From Nakamurella aerolata (GTDB taxonomy: Bacteria > Actinomycetota > Actinomycetes > Mycobacteriales > Nakamurellaceae), in NCBI RefSeq assembly GCF_013002705.1, contig NZ_JABEND010000002.1, positions 496,001 through 560,000 on the forward strand: a stretch of DNA of 64,000 bases, read 5' to 3'. Made by a program: the position numbers and the translations under genes. Below the pieces are notes generated by a model, which saw nothing but the letters and a program-made list of their open reading frames with translations, was not told where the DNA came from and made no database searches. Shown piece after piece: positions 1-7,382 of the stretch (positions are counted from its first letter, which is position 1; every line of letters starts with the position of its first letter).

Positions 1-415
1 TCTCCCAGGCGACCTCGTTGGGGCGACCCCCGGCGTCGGGCCGCTCGGCCGGGCTCGTGCCGCGGTGACCGGCGGTGCCCTGCAGACTGCTGTGTTGGCT
101 GTTGCCCGGTACGGCACCGACCTGGCCGGAAACCGTTGCCGTGCAGGCGCTCAGCGCTACCGCGGCAGACACCGTGAGGACGGCGGTCCGGGTGAGAACG
201 GCGGACCGCGGACGACCATCAGGCAGTGCGAGAGCAGCGGGCAGCGCGAGAGCAGCGGGCGGCGCGGGAGCAGCGGGCGGCGCGAGGGCGGCGGGCCGAC
301 TTCGAACAACAGGCGACGGCGCTGTTGCCCGGCGCCGGCAGAGCGCCGCGAGCAGCGTGGCCGACCCACGCAGCCTGCCCCATCGGTCCCGCCTGAGATT
401 CGGTGCTCTGCGCAT
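1..415 (-). CDS. Lipoprotein, N-terminal part only (runs off left edge)
   Basis: An open frame reads leftwards from an ATG at 415 to the window edge without a stop. The N-terminus is Arg-rich, then Ala/Pro-rich (encoded by a CGCGAGAGCAGCGGG-type repeat at about 225-300), followed by a hydrophobic stretch ending in a lipobox, Leu-Ser-Ala-Cys, at about residue 91. After the Cys comes a CTATVSGQ-like segment, as in many actinobacterial secreted lipoproteins. The real start may be an internal codon nearer the signal sequence, because the first 65 residues are unusual for a leader. The function cannot be read from the 48 mature residues visible. It diverges from the winged-helix gene at 531. Confidence 0.45.
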   Translation of the reverse strand, partial: MRRAPNLRRDRWGRLRGSATLLAALCRRRATAPSPVVRSRPAALAPPAAPAPPAALALPAALALPDGRPRSAVLTRTAVLTVSAAVALSACTATVSGQVGAVPGNSQHSSLQGTAGHRGTSPAERPDAGGRPNEVAWE

Positions 416-530
416 GTGCTGATGACATCCCGTTCACCTCGGCCGCGGCCACCACGGCCGGCGGCGCCTTCCACCCCGCGACGCTAGGCCGGCTCCGGCT
501 GCTGTCGGTGGGGTTGTCCACAATGGACTG

Positions 531-1784
531 ATGGCAGATCCATGGGCCGAGATCCGGCGGCGCACCCTGGCCCGGCAGTTCCCCGCGGTGCGGAAACCGG
601 CAAGCGTTGCGGCGGTTGCCGAGTTGCTCGACCGCATCGGGCCCATCCAGTCGCAAACCGCGCGATCCACGTTTCTCGGGCTGGCGGCGCGGGCTCCCGG
701 CGTCAGCAACCGCGTGATCAGCGACGCCTTCCGGCAGGCACAGCTGTTGCGCGGCAGCGTGATTCGCGGAACGGTGCACACCGGCACGCCGGCCCAACTC
801 GCGGTGCTCGACCGGATCACCAGAATCGGCCAACGCCGGGAATGGGAGCGCAGGTTGACGCTGCAGAGCGACGAGGTGCACCAGCTGTGGGCCAGCCTTG
901 AGACCTTCGCCGAAAACTGGCGCAGCGTCGACGAACTCACCGGCCACCTCCACGGCTGGCTGCGCCGGCACCGCTCAACCGGTGCGGTGCCGGGGCCGAC
1001 GACGGAGCCGAGGCCGGAGCCGTCACCGGGCATGAGCCGGTATCTCGCCTTCGGGCACGGCGGGCTGATCCGCCGCCCCAGCAACGACGACTGGGCCGGA
1101 CAGACGGCCGCCGAGTACCGCCACCGGGCAGCGGTGCTGGCCGACCACGCCGTCACCGGTGCCGATGCTGCCGCCTCCGTCACCGATGACGCTGCCGCCG
1201 AATCGACTGTGCCGCAGCCGGATCCGCACGGCGGCGACACCGACCCGGTGCGGGTCGCGATACTTCTGCACCTGCGGGCGCACGGACCGGCGAGCCGGCG
1301 CGACCTGGCGTGGTGGTCCGGCCTCGGTCTGACCGTGGTGGACGCGGCGATCGCCGCGCTGCTGGCCGACGGCCGGATCGAGCGGGTCGATGGCCCTGGT
1401 TCGGAGCAGCTGTTCGACGCTCCCGGCGCGCCGATTTCCGGCGGCAGCCGGCGGCGGGTCCGGTTGCTGCCCGAGTTCGACGCGCTGCTGTGCGGCTACC
1501 ACCCGGCGGGACGCGGCCGGTTCGTCGGCGACGACGAGCATCGGCGGTTGTGGAACCAGAACAACGGGCTGGTGCTGCCGCCGGTGTTGATCGACGGACG
1601 CATCGGCGGCTACTGGCGAGCCGGCGGGTCGGCGAAAGTCCGTCCGCTGCAGGTGGTGTTGTTCGACTCGGCACCCGACATCGATGCGGCCGAACTGGCA
1701 TCGGCAGTCGGCGGAATCGAGGCGGCGCTCGGCATCACCGTCGACGACGTGACCGTCGTCCGCGATCGCGACCAGCCGGGCTGA
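531..1784 (+). CDS. Winged-helix DNA-binding protein, AlkZ/HTH_42-like
   Basis: The 417-aa product matches the layout of the winged-helix family that includes the AlkZ/YcaQ DNA glycosylases. An N-terminal helix carries a Gln-rich motif (RIGPIQSQ, residues 37-44), followed by a second winged-helix segment near residues 240-290 (RRDLAWWSGL) and a C-terminal half with the family's LLPEFDALLCGY signature near 310. In characterised members a Q-x-Q motif is catalytic for alkyl- or crosslink-base removal; here Gln-Ser-Gln sits at that place. Residues 145-240 look like a low-complexity insertion. A DNA-repair role is inference from family; many members are uncharacterised. Single gene, not obviously in an operon. 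Confidence 0.75.
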   Translation: MADPWAEIRRRTLARQFPAVRKPASVAAVAELLDRIGPIQSQTARSTFLGLAARAPGVSNRVISDAFRQAQLLRGSVIRGTVHTGTPAQLAVLDRITRIGQRREWERRLTLQSDEVHQLWASLETFAENWRSVDELTGHLHGWLRRHRSTGAVPGPTTEPRPEPSPGMSRYLAFGHGGLIRRPSNDDWAGQTAAEYRHRAAVLADHAVTGADAAASVTDDAAAESTVPQPDPHGGDTDPVRVAILLHLRAHGPASRRDLAWWSGLGLTVVDAAIAALLADGRIERVDGPGSEQLFDAPGAPISGGSRRRVRLLPEFDALLCGYHPAGRGRFVGDDEHRRLWNQNNGLVLPPVLIDGRIGGYWRAGGSAKVRPLQVVLFDSAPDIDAAELASAVGGIEAALGITVDDVTVVRDRDQPG

Positions 1785-1841
1785 TACCGGCCGAGACCGG
1801 CTGTGGATTGGCGGAGGAGGCTGCGGATCGGCCGAGACCGG

Positions 1842-2561
1842 TTACCGACCGGCGCCGCTGGCCGAGTCTCGTTCTGCCGCCAGGGTTTTCGCGGCCCGCG
1901 CCGCGGCCGACTCGACGCGTTCGTGCAGGTCTGCGAAGTGTTCGGTCATGGCGGTGGCCGCCGCATCGGCGCCGCCGGACTCCAGGGCGTCGACGATGCG
2001 CCGGTGCCGGCGCACGGTGGCGTCGAACGCTGCCTCGGTGAGCTCGCGGAGCTGCGGCACCACCACGTGGTAGGCGTCCCAGAACACGTCGACCAGCTCA
2101 CCGACAAGCGAATTGGGTTGCCCGGCATACAGAGTCCGGTGAAAATCTCGGTCGGCGGCCACCCGCTGCTGCGCGTCGGCCATCCGGTCGGCAAGCTCAC
2201 ACAGGGTGGCCAGCCGCTCGGCGGACAGCGTGCCGGCAAGGCGGCGGGCCATCGACACCTCGATCAGCTCGCGCATGTCGAGCAGTTCCCGCATGCCGAT
2301 CAGCTCACCGGAGGGGTTCGAGATCACCCGGAACACCAGGGTCCGGCTGACGGCTTCCAGCGCCGCCGCGCCGACAAAGGTGCCGAATCCGTGCCGGACT
2401 TCGACGATGCCGAGCGTGCGTAGCTCGCGGATCGCTTCCCGCACGGTGTTGCGGGCGACGCCGAGCTCGGCGATCAGCTCCTGTTCGGTCGGCACCGGAT
2501 CTCCGGGGCAGAGCCGGCGCTCGCGCAGCAACTCGACGATGCGATCAGCGGTAGAGGCCAC
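1842..2561 (-). CDS. GntR/FadR-family transcriptional regulator (NanR-like)
   Basis: The 239-aa protein has an N-terminal GntR winged helix (residues about 5-70, with the PTEQELIAELGVARNTVREA helix-turn-helix) and a C-terminal all-helical FCD ligand domain (about 85-215). The usual metal ligands of that domain appear in DFHRTLY, RRHRRIV and HFADLHE. A GTG start at 2561 is chosen because GGAGGGAG lies 5 nt upstream; the frame stays open further upstream, but that part is arginine/proline-rich and non-homologous. It diverges from a ROK kinase and NanE, so it probably controls amino-sugar or sialic-acid catabolism, with an FCD-bound metabolite as inducer. The ligand is inferred from neighbours only. 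Confidence 0.85.
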   Translation of the reverse strand: MASTADRIVELLRERRLCPGDPVPTEQELIAELGVARNTVREAIRELRTLGIVEVRHGFGTFVGAAALEAVSRTLVFRVISNPSGELIGMRELLDMRELIEVSMARRLAGTLSAERLATLCELADRMADAQQRVAADRDFHRTLYAGQPNSLVGELVDVFWDAYHVVVPQLRELTEAAFDATVRRHRRIVDALESGGADAAATAMTEHFADLHERVESAAARAAKTLAAERDSASGAGR

Positions 2562-2727
2562 AGCAACTCCCTCCGGTGTGGTGCGCGATCGAGCCCGCGG
2601 TGGCGTGGCCCGGCCTGGCCGGGAACCGCCGGTCACCGAGCCCGGATGGCTGCCTCGCAGCAGGCTATCCGGCTCGGCGCCGCCGGCTCGTTGACGGCCC
2701 TGCGAAGCGCGCGCTACCGTGATCATA

Positions 2728-2749
2728 GGACGTTGGACGTCCGACATCC
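2728..2749. promoter_or_regulatory. Palindromic operator between the GntR gene and the ROK-nanE operon
   Basis: Two 11-bp half-sites face each other: GGACGTTGGAC at 2728-2738 and GTCCGACATCC at 2739-2749. They match at 9 of 11 positions and share the perfect core GGACGTCC. The site lies in the roughly 300-bp divergent intergenic region, 167 bp upstream of the GntR start and 116 bp upstream of the kinase start. This is where a FadR-type dimer would be expected to regulate both transcripts. Binding is inferred. Confidence 0.6.
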
Positions 2750-2865
2750 AGAGGTCACTGAGAACAGCAGCATGATCGGTAGTAGGCCCCGACGCATTCG
2801 GTGAGGAGTTCAACGGTGAGCAACGCGGAGGCAACCCCGCGGTACCCGGAGGTCAACGGTCAGCA

Positions 2866-3993
2866 ATGGCGGAAGTAGCGGTTCCGGCGGCGTGCCGTCC
2901 GCGCCGGCCGGTACCTGCTCGCCCCGGCCGGCCGGCGCTGGCCGTCGGGTTGGACGTCGGCGGCACCAAGATCGCTGCCGGATTGGTTCGATGCAGCACC
3001 TCGTCCCCGATCGACACGGGATCGGAACGGCCGCAAGAACCCGAGGTGCTGGCACGGCGGCAGGCAGCGACGCCGGCGGGTGCCGACGCCATTCTGGACA
3101 CCTGCGCCGCGCTGGTCGACGAGCTGCGCGAGCTCGCGAAAACGCAAGAGGGACAACAAGTCAGCGCCGTCGGGGCAGGTCTGCCCGGCGTGATCGACTC
3201 GGCGCGGGGGATCGTACTGGCGGCCGGCAGCACCGTCCCCGGCTGGGCCGGCACCCCGGCAGCCGCCGAGCTGGGCAGGCGCACCGGGCTGCCGGTCAGG
3301 GTCGACAACGACGTCCGGATGGCCGCCCTCGGCGAGCTGGCCGCCGGCGCCGGGAGGGGACAGCGGCGGGTGCTGCTGCTCAGCCTCGGGACCGGGGTCG
3401 GCGGGGCCGTCGTCCTTGACGGGACGCTGCAGACGGGCGCGGTCGGCACCGCTGGTGAGCTGGCGCATCTCGCCGTTACCGAGCCCGGCGTCATCCGGTG
3501 CGGGTGCGGTAGCCGGTGGCACCTGGAGGCGGTGGCCAGCGGTCCGGCGATCGCCGCCGAGTACGCGCACCGAACCGGCTCGATGGCGGCCAGGACGGAC
3601 GCCGGGGCAGCAGGTCCGGGGGCGCCGGTCCCCGGCTCCGGGGTCGACCTGCGCGCGGTCGGCATCGCCCTGGCTGCTGGCGATCCCGTTGCCGCCCAGG
3701 TGGTTTCGCGGGCGGCAACGCTCGCCGGTACCGCGATTGCCGGCCTGGTCACGGTGCTCGATGTCGACACCCTGATCTTGGCCGGCGGAGCCTGGCAGGT
3801 GGGCGAGCAGCTACGGAAGGATTTCGCGCTGACCGTCGCAGCCGGCAGCTGGCCGGCCGACCGACGGCTGACGATGGTGCCGGCCGCACTTGGCACAGCT
3901 GCGCCGATCGTCGGTGCCGCGGTGACCGCGCTCCGCGAACACCCGAGAGCACAGCGAGCACCAGGGACCTCAAGGGAGGGAAACGATCGATGA
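2866..3993 (+). CDS. nanK: ROK-family sugar kinase, probable N-acetylmannosamine kinase
   Basis: The 375-aa product carries the ROK ATP site DVGGTK (residues 30-35), the sugar-binding DND segment near residue 146, the second phosphate loop SLGTGVGG near 176 and a zinc-type motif near 212. The zinc motif reads CGCGSRWHLE, where the family normally has CxCGxxGCxE or, in many actinobacterial members, GHLE. The missing glycine (Trp here) and second Cys are noteworthy. Its stop overlaps the start of nanE by 4 bp (ATGA), which is the main reason to call it a ManNAc kinase rather than a glucokinase. A 20-codon frame starting at GTG 2816 overlaps its 5' end and might couple translation. The first 25 residues are Pro/Arg-rich, so a later start is possible. 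Confidence 0.75.
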   Translation: MAEVAVPAACRPRRPVPARPGRPALAVGLDVGGTKIAAGLVRCSTSSPIDTGSERPQEPEVLARRQAATPAGADAILDTCAALVDELRELAKTQEGQQVSAVGAGLPGVIDSARGIVLAAGSTVPGWAGTPAAAELGRRTGLPVRVDNDVRMAALGELAAGAGRGQRRVLLLSLGTGVGGAVVLDGTLQTGAVGTAGELAHLAVTEPGVIRCGCGSRWHLEAVASGPAIAAEYAHRTGSMAARTDAGAAGPGAPVPGSGVDLRAVGIALAAGDPVAAQVVSRAATLAGTAIAGLVTVLDVDTLILAGGAWQVGEQLRKDFALTVAAGSWPADRRLTMVPAALGTAAPIVGAAVTALREHPRAQRAPGTSREGNDR

Positions 3994-4880
3994 GCAATCC
4001 GTTGCACGGCACTGGATCTCACAGCAGTGGGTTGGACAGTGCTGGATCCGACACTGCTGGATCCGACAGCGCGGCGGCGAACCACCAGGAGCCCGACAAC
4101 CAGGAGCCCGACAACCAGGCGTCGAACAACGAGGCGTCGAACAACACGGCGCTGCTGGACCGACTGGCCGGGGGCCTGATCGTGTCGTGTCAGGCGTCCG
4201 CAGGCCACCCGCTGCGGGACAGCGCGACCATGGCGCGGCTGGCCGCGGCTGCCGAAGCCGGTGGGGCAGTGGGCATCCGGGCCGGCGGCGTCGGCGGAGT
4301 CGCCGACCTGCGTGCCGTGCGCGCCGCCGTCACCGTTCCACTGATCGGGCTGATCAAGCTGGACGCCCCGGTCTCGATCACCTCGACCCTGCAGGCGGTG
4401 CGCGAGTGCGCCGCCGCCGGTGCCGACATGGTGGCGATCGATGCCACCGCGCGGCCACGGCTGGACGGGTCGTCGTTGGCCGAGCAGATCGTGCTGGCGC
4501 ACCGGCTGGGAGTGCTGGTGCTGGCCGACGTCGCCACCGCGGCGGAAGCGGATGCGGCGCTGGCCATCGGTGCCGACGCGGTCGCCACCACGCTGTCCGG
4601 CTACACCCCGGACACCGCACCCCAGGGCCGGGCGGTGCCCGGCACGGCTGCGGGGCCGGACCTCGATCTGGTGGCCGACATCCGGCGGCGGCAGCCGGAG
4701 GCGACGCTGATCGCCGAAGGACGGATCGGCAGTCCGGATCAGGTAGGCGCCGCGGTTGCCGCGGGCGCCAGCGCGGTGGTGGTCGGCACGGCGATCACCG
4801 ATCTCACCGCGGTGACGGCGCGGTTCGTCGCCGGGCTGGGTGTTTCCGGCATGAGCGAAATATCCCAGCAGAGCCAGTAG
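3990..4880 (+). CDS. nanE: N-acetylmannosamine-6-phosphate 2-epimerase
   Basis: Residues 49-290 form a complete NanE TIM barrel: GGLIVSCQA at the start, GIRAGGV, a PLIGLIK strand, MVAIDATARPR, VLADVAT, GADAVATTLSGYT, LIAEGRI and the phosphate-binding AVVVGTAIT. The enzyme turns ManNAc-6-P into GlcNAc-6-P. The ATG at 3990 overlaps the kinase stop and follows a GGGAGGG ribosome site. Unusually, about 48 residues precede the barrel and consist of short repeats (SAGSDTAGSD, EPDNQEPDNQ, ASNNEASNN), mirrored as direct repeats in the DNA at 4028-4145. NanE proteins normally begin directly with the barrel. Confidence 0.9.
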   Translation: MSNPLHGTGSHSSGLDSAGSDTAGSDSAAANHQEPDNQEPDNQASNNEASNNTALLDRLAGGLIVSCQASAGHPLRDSATMARLAAAAEAGGAVGIRAGGVGGVADLRAVRAAVTVPLIGLIKLDAPVSITSTLQAVRECAAAGADMVAIDATARPRLDGSSLAEQIVLAHRLGVLVLADVATAAEADAALAIGADAVATTLSGYTPDTAPQGRAVPGTAAGPDLDLVADIRRRQPEATLIAEGRIGSPDQVGAAVAAGASAVVVGTAITDLTAVTARFVAGLGVSGMSEISQQSQ

Positions 4881-5435
4881 TCGGGGTCGACAGTCATGTC
4901 AGGAGTCGGGTCGGGCGGGCGCGCCGCCCCCGGAAATCCACCGCTTCGCGAAGCGTGATTGTCGCCGATGCGATTAGCCCGTTAGTGACGTCACTCTAAC
5001 GAATGATGGCAGGCCGATACGCGGAGCGCACGCGGCGCTGATGCGCCCCGCGAGCGTTCACTCGATCGATAAAGAACTCGAATCCGCCCATGGGTGAGCG
5101 GTCGGCGCGGGGCGGCCACGTGGGCGCGCAATCGCGTCCCTGTCGAGGCGCCGGACCGTGGCGGCGCCGGGAATCTCCCAATCGCTGCAGGTCACACCCA
5201 TAGTTACGGAGAGTTCTCGTGGACTTGATCACACCTCGATGAGGTGAAACGGCGTTGCACTATCAGTTCAGAACGCGTTACTGCAGGTGACGCGTCACGA
5301 ATGGTGACTCTTGTTGGATCTGTTGCGGATCCGGGTGAGCACTCATAGGCCATTCGGATGAAGAACGAGATTGTCTGACTACCAACGGTGACCTACCGTA
5401 AAGGCTGCACACGCCCCCGTCGCAACGGAGTAGTG
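4881..5435. other. Intergenic region with three short palindromes upstream of the polysaccharide locus
   Basis: No convincing gene was seen in these 555 bp. The region holds a perfect 14-bp palindrome CGCTTCGCGAAGCG (4941-4954). It also has a GTGACGTCAC core with outer CGTTA/TAACG arms (4979-5000), CACCTCGATGAGGTG (5232-5246) and GTGACGCGTCAC (5287-5298). The first may serve as a terminator stem for nanE, without a T-run. The two GTGAC...GTCAC sites, about 300 bp apart, look like related protein-binding sites. A weak TTGCAC, 18 bp, TACTGC pair at 5255-5284 could be a promoter for the downstream cluster. Confidence 0.4.
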
Positions 5436-7109
5436 ATGGTCAGCCTGCCCACGCTGAAGAGGACTCGGTCCACCCGCGACAGCGACGTCGTCACCACACA
5501 CCCTTCCCCGCTCGGAAGCCCCGACTCGTCGGCCCCAGCGCGCACCGGTGCCAGTCCGGCTCCGGCCCGCCCTGGCAGCGCCCCGACGTCGACCCAGCCG
5601 ACGGCCGGTCCGGTGTCGACCCGGCCGACCGCCGGTCCGGCGTCGACCCAGCAGACGGCCGGTCCGGCGTCGGCTCGGCCGCTAACAACAAGTCAGCCGC
5701 TGACAACTCAGCCGCGAACCACGCCGGCGCCGCTGGCGACAGATCCGGACGAGCCCGCCCCGGCCGCTCGCGCCATCGGCGTCCTGCGCCGGCTGCGGGC
5801 CTGGATGCTGGTGCTGCCGGTCGATCTGCTGATCCTGCTGTCGCCGATCCTCTGGGCGCCGCAGCAGTGGAAGGCCATCGTCGCCATGGCCGCGGTCGCG
5901 CTGGTGCTGCTGACCGGCGGCGGCCGGTACCGCGCCCGGCTGCACCTGTCGGTGCTCGACGAGCTGCCGGCGCTGCTGCGCAACCTGTTGACCGCGGCTG
6001 CCCTGGTCGGCATCGTGGTCGCGCTGCGGCACGACGCCGACGGTCTGATGATCTTTCTGCATGGCGCCGCCATCGCGATGGCGATGCTGGTGGCCGGCCG
6101 GTTCGTCACCACGGCGGTGATCAACTCCAGTCGTCGCCGCAAGATCACCCGGCACGCCACCGTGCTGGTCGGCGGCGGGCAGGTGGCCGCGGATCTGGCC
6201 CGCTACCTGGCGGAGCGGCCGCGGTACGGCCTCGGTGTTGTCGGTTTTGTCGACAACTCGGCCGGCGTCGTCGATCGGGCGATCGCGCCGCGCCTCGGCG
6301 CCCTTGACGACCTCGACGACGTGGTCGCCCGCACCCACGCCGACGTGATCCTGTTGGCCGACGGCGACCTCGACGAGGTGCAAATGGTTGCCGCGCTGGA
6401 CAATCCGCGACTGGCCAGCGTCGACAAGCTGGTGGTGCCGCGCATGCACATGCTGCGTACCAAGGGCGGCATGGACGACCACATCGGCTCCATCCCGGTG
6501 ATGCGGATCGCGTCGCCGAACCTGTCCGGATTCGGTGCATTCGCAAAGCGCAGCATCGACATTGCCGTGTCCGGCCTTGCGCTGCTGGTGCTGTCGCCGC
6601 TGTTGGGCGTCGCCGCACTCGCGGTCCGGATGGACGGCGGTGGCAGCGTGATCTTCCGGCAGACCAGGGTCGGCCGGGACGGTCGCACCTTCGAATGCCT
6701 GAAGCTGCGGTCGATGCGCCCGGTGCGTGAGGGTGAGGAAGCGGCCTGGGGCACGGCGAACAACACCAACCGGATCACCAAGGTCGGCGCCTTCCTGCGG
6801 CGGTCGTCCATCGACGAGCTCCCGCAGCTGTGGAACGTGCTGCGCGGCGACATGACGCTGGTGGGCCCGCGCCCGGAGCGGCCGACGTTCGTCGAGCAGT
6901 TCTCCGCCGAGCACACCGGTTACGCGCGCCGGCACCGGATGCGGACGGGGCTCACCGGGATGGCGCAGGTCAGCGGTCTGCGCGGGGACACCTCGATCGC
7001 CGACCGGGCCAGGGCCGACAACTACTACATCGAGAACTGGTCGCCCTACCTCGACATCAAGATCGTGCTGCGGACCTTCAGCGAGGTGCTGTTCGGCAAG
7101 GGCCGCTGA
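5436..7109 (+). CDS. Polyprenyl-phosphate sugar phosphotransferase (WcaJ/CpsE type)
   Basis: The 557-aa membrane enzyme would load the first sugar-phosphate onto undecaprenyl phosphate to start a repeat unit. After a Pro/Thr-rich tail (residues 20-110, with imperfect GPASTQPTA-like repeats) come about four membrane helices and a nucleotide-binding-like middle domain (HATVLVGGGQVAADLARYL). The C-terminal sugar-transferase domain has FAKRSIDIAVSGLALLVLSP, the FRQTRVGRDG and LKLRSM motifs, RRSSIDELPQLWNVLRGDM, LVGPRPERP and the terminal D-NYYIENWS. An ATG at 5436 is preferred because GGAG lies 7 nt upstream; an in-frame GTG at 5388 would add 16 residues. It is the first gene of a plus-strand cluster. 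Confidence 0.88.
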   Translation: MVSLPTLKRTRSTRDSDVVTTHPSPLGSPDSSAPARTGASPAPARPGSAPTSTQPTAGPVSTRPTAGPASTQQTAGPASARPLTTSQPLTTQPRTTPAPLATDPDEPAPAARAIGVLRRLRAWMLVLPVDLLILLSPILWAPQQWKAIVAMAAVALVLLTGGGRYRARLHLSVLDELPALLRNLLTAAALVGIVVALRHDADGLMIFLHGAAIAMAMLVAGRFVTTAVINSSRRRKITRHATVLVGGGQVAADLARYLAERPRYGLGVVGFVDNSAGVVDRAIAPRLGALDDLDDVVARTHADVILLADGDLDEVQMVAALDNPRLASVDKLVVPRMHMLRTKGGMDDHIGSIPVMRIASPNLSGFGAFAKRSIDIAVSGLALLVLSPLLGVAALAVRMDGGGSVIFRQTRVGRDGRTFECLKLRSMRPVREGEEAAWGTANNTNRITKVGAFLRRSSIDELPQLWNVLRGDMTLVGPRPERPTFVEQFSAEHTGYARRHRMRTGLTGMAQVSGLRGDTSIADRARADNYYIENWSPYLDIKIVLRTFSEVLFGKGR

Positions 7110-7168
7110 CCTGCCCGCCAGCACAACACCGGCCAGCACACCGACCCGTACCGCCCGACGCCGCCGGC

Positions 7169-7290
7169 GCCGGGCGGTGCGGTGTGAGCCGGGCGGTGCG
7201 GTGTGAGCCGGGCGGGCGATCTGGTCAGGGTTGACCAGCACGGGTGTTGACCAGCACGGGTGTTGACCAGCACAGGGTTCGACCAGCACC
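7169..7290. repeat. Two small tandem repeats in the gap before the GT fusion gene
   Basis: A 19-bp unit GCCGGGCGGTGCGGTGTGA occurs twice in a row (7169-7187 and 7188-7206). A 16-bp unit TTGACCAGCACGGGTG then occurs at 7231 and 7247, with a decaying third and fourth copy to about 7290. The gap from 7110 to 7382 holds no gene. The units look like slippage products; no hairpin terminator was found here. Confidence 0.75.
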
Positions 7291-7382
7291 GTGATCACCC
7301 GCAGCGGGTGAACCCACCGGGTCACCAGCCACAGGGCGAACCCGCACATGTCTTGCCGCTACACAGAACGACAGGAAGTCAG

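Noticed and set aside
65-487. Plus-strand genes in the first 500 bp
   Set aside because: The frames are Arg/Gly/Ser-rich translations of a short repeat. The minus strand gives a better reading, with a signal sequence and lipobox.
2816-2878. Leader peptide VSNAEATPRYPEVNG before the ROK kinase
   Set aside because: The 20-codon frame exists, but it has no strong ribosome site or codon bias and overlaps the kinase start. Chance is the simpler explanation.
4996-5232. 78-codon minus-strand ORF between nanE and the polysaccharide locus
   Set aside because: Arg-rich composition, no family resemblance and no ribosome site. The region carries palindromes more consistent with regulation.
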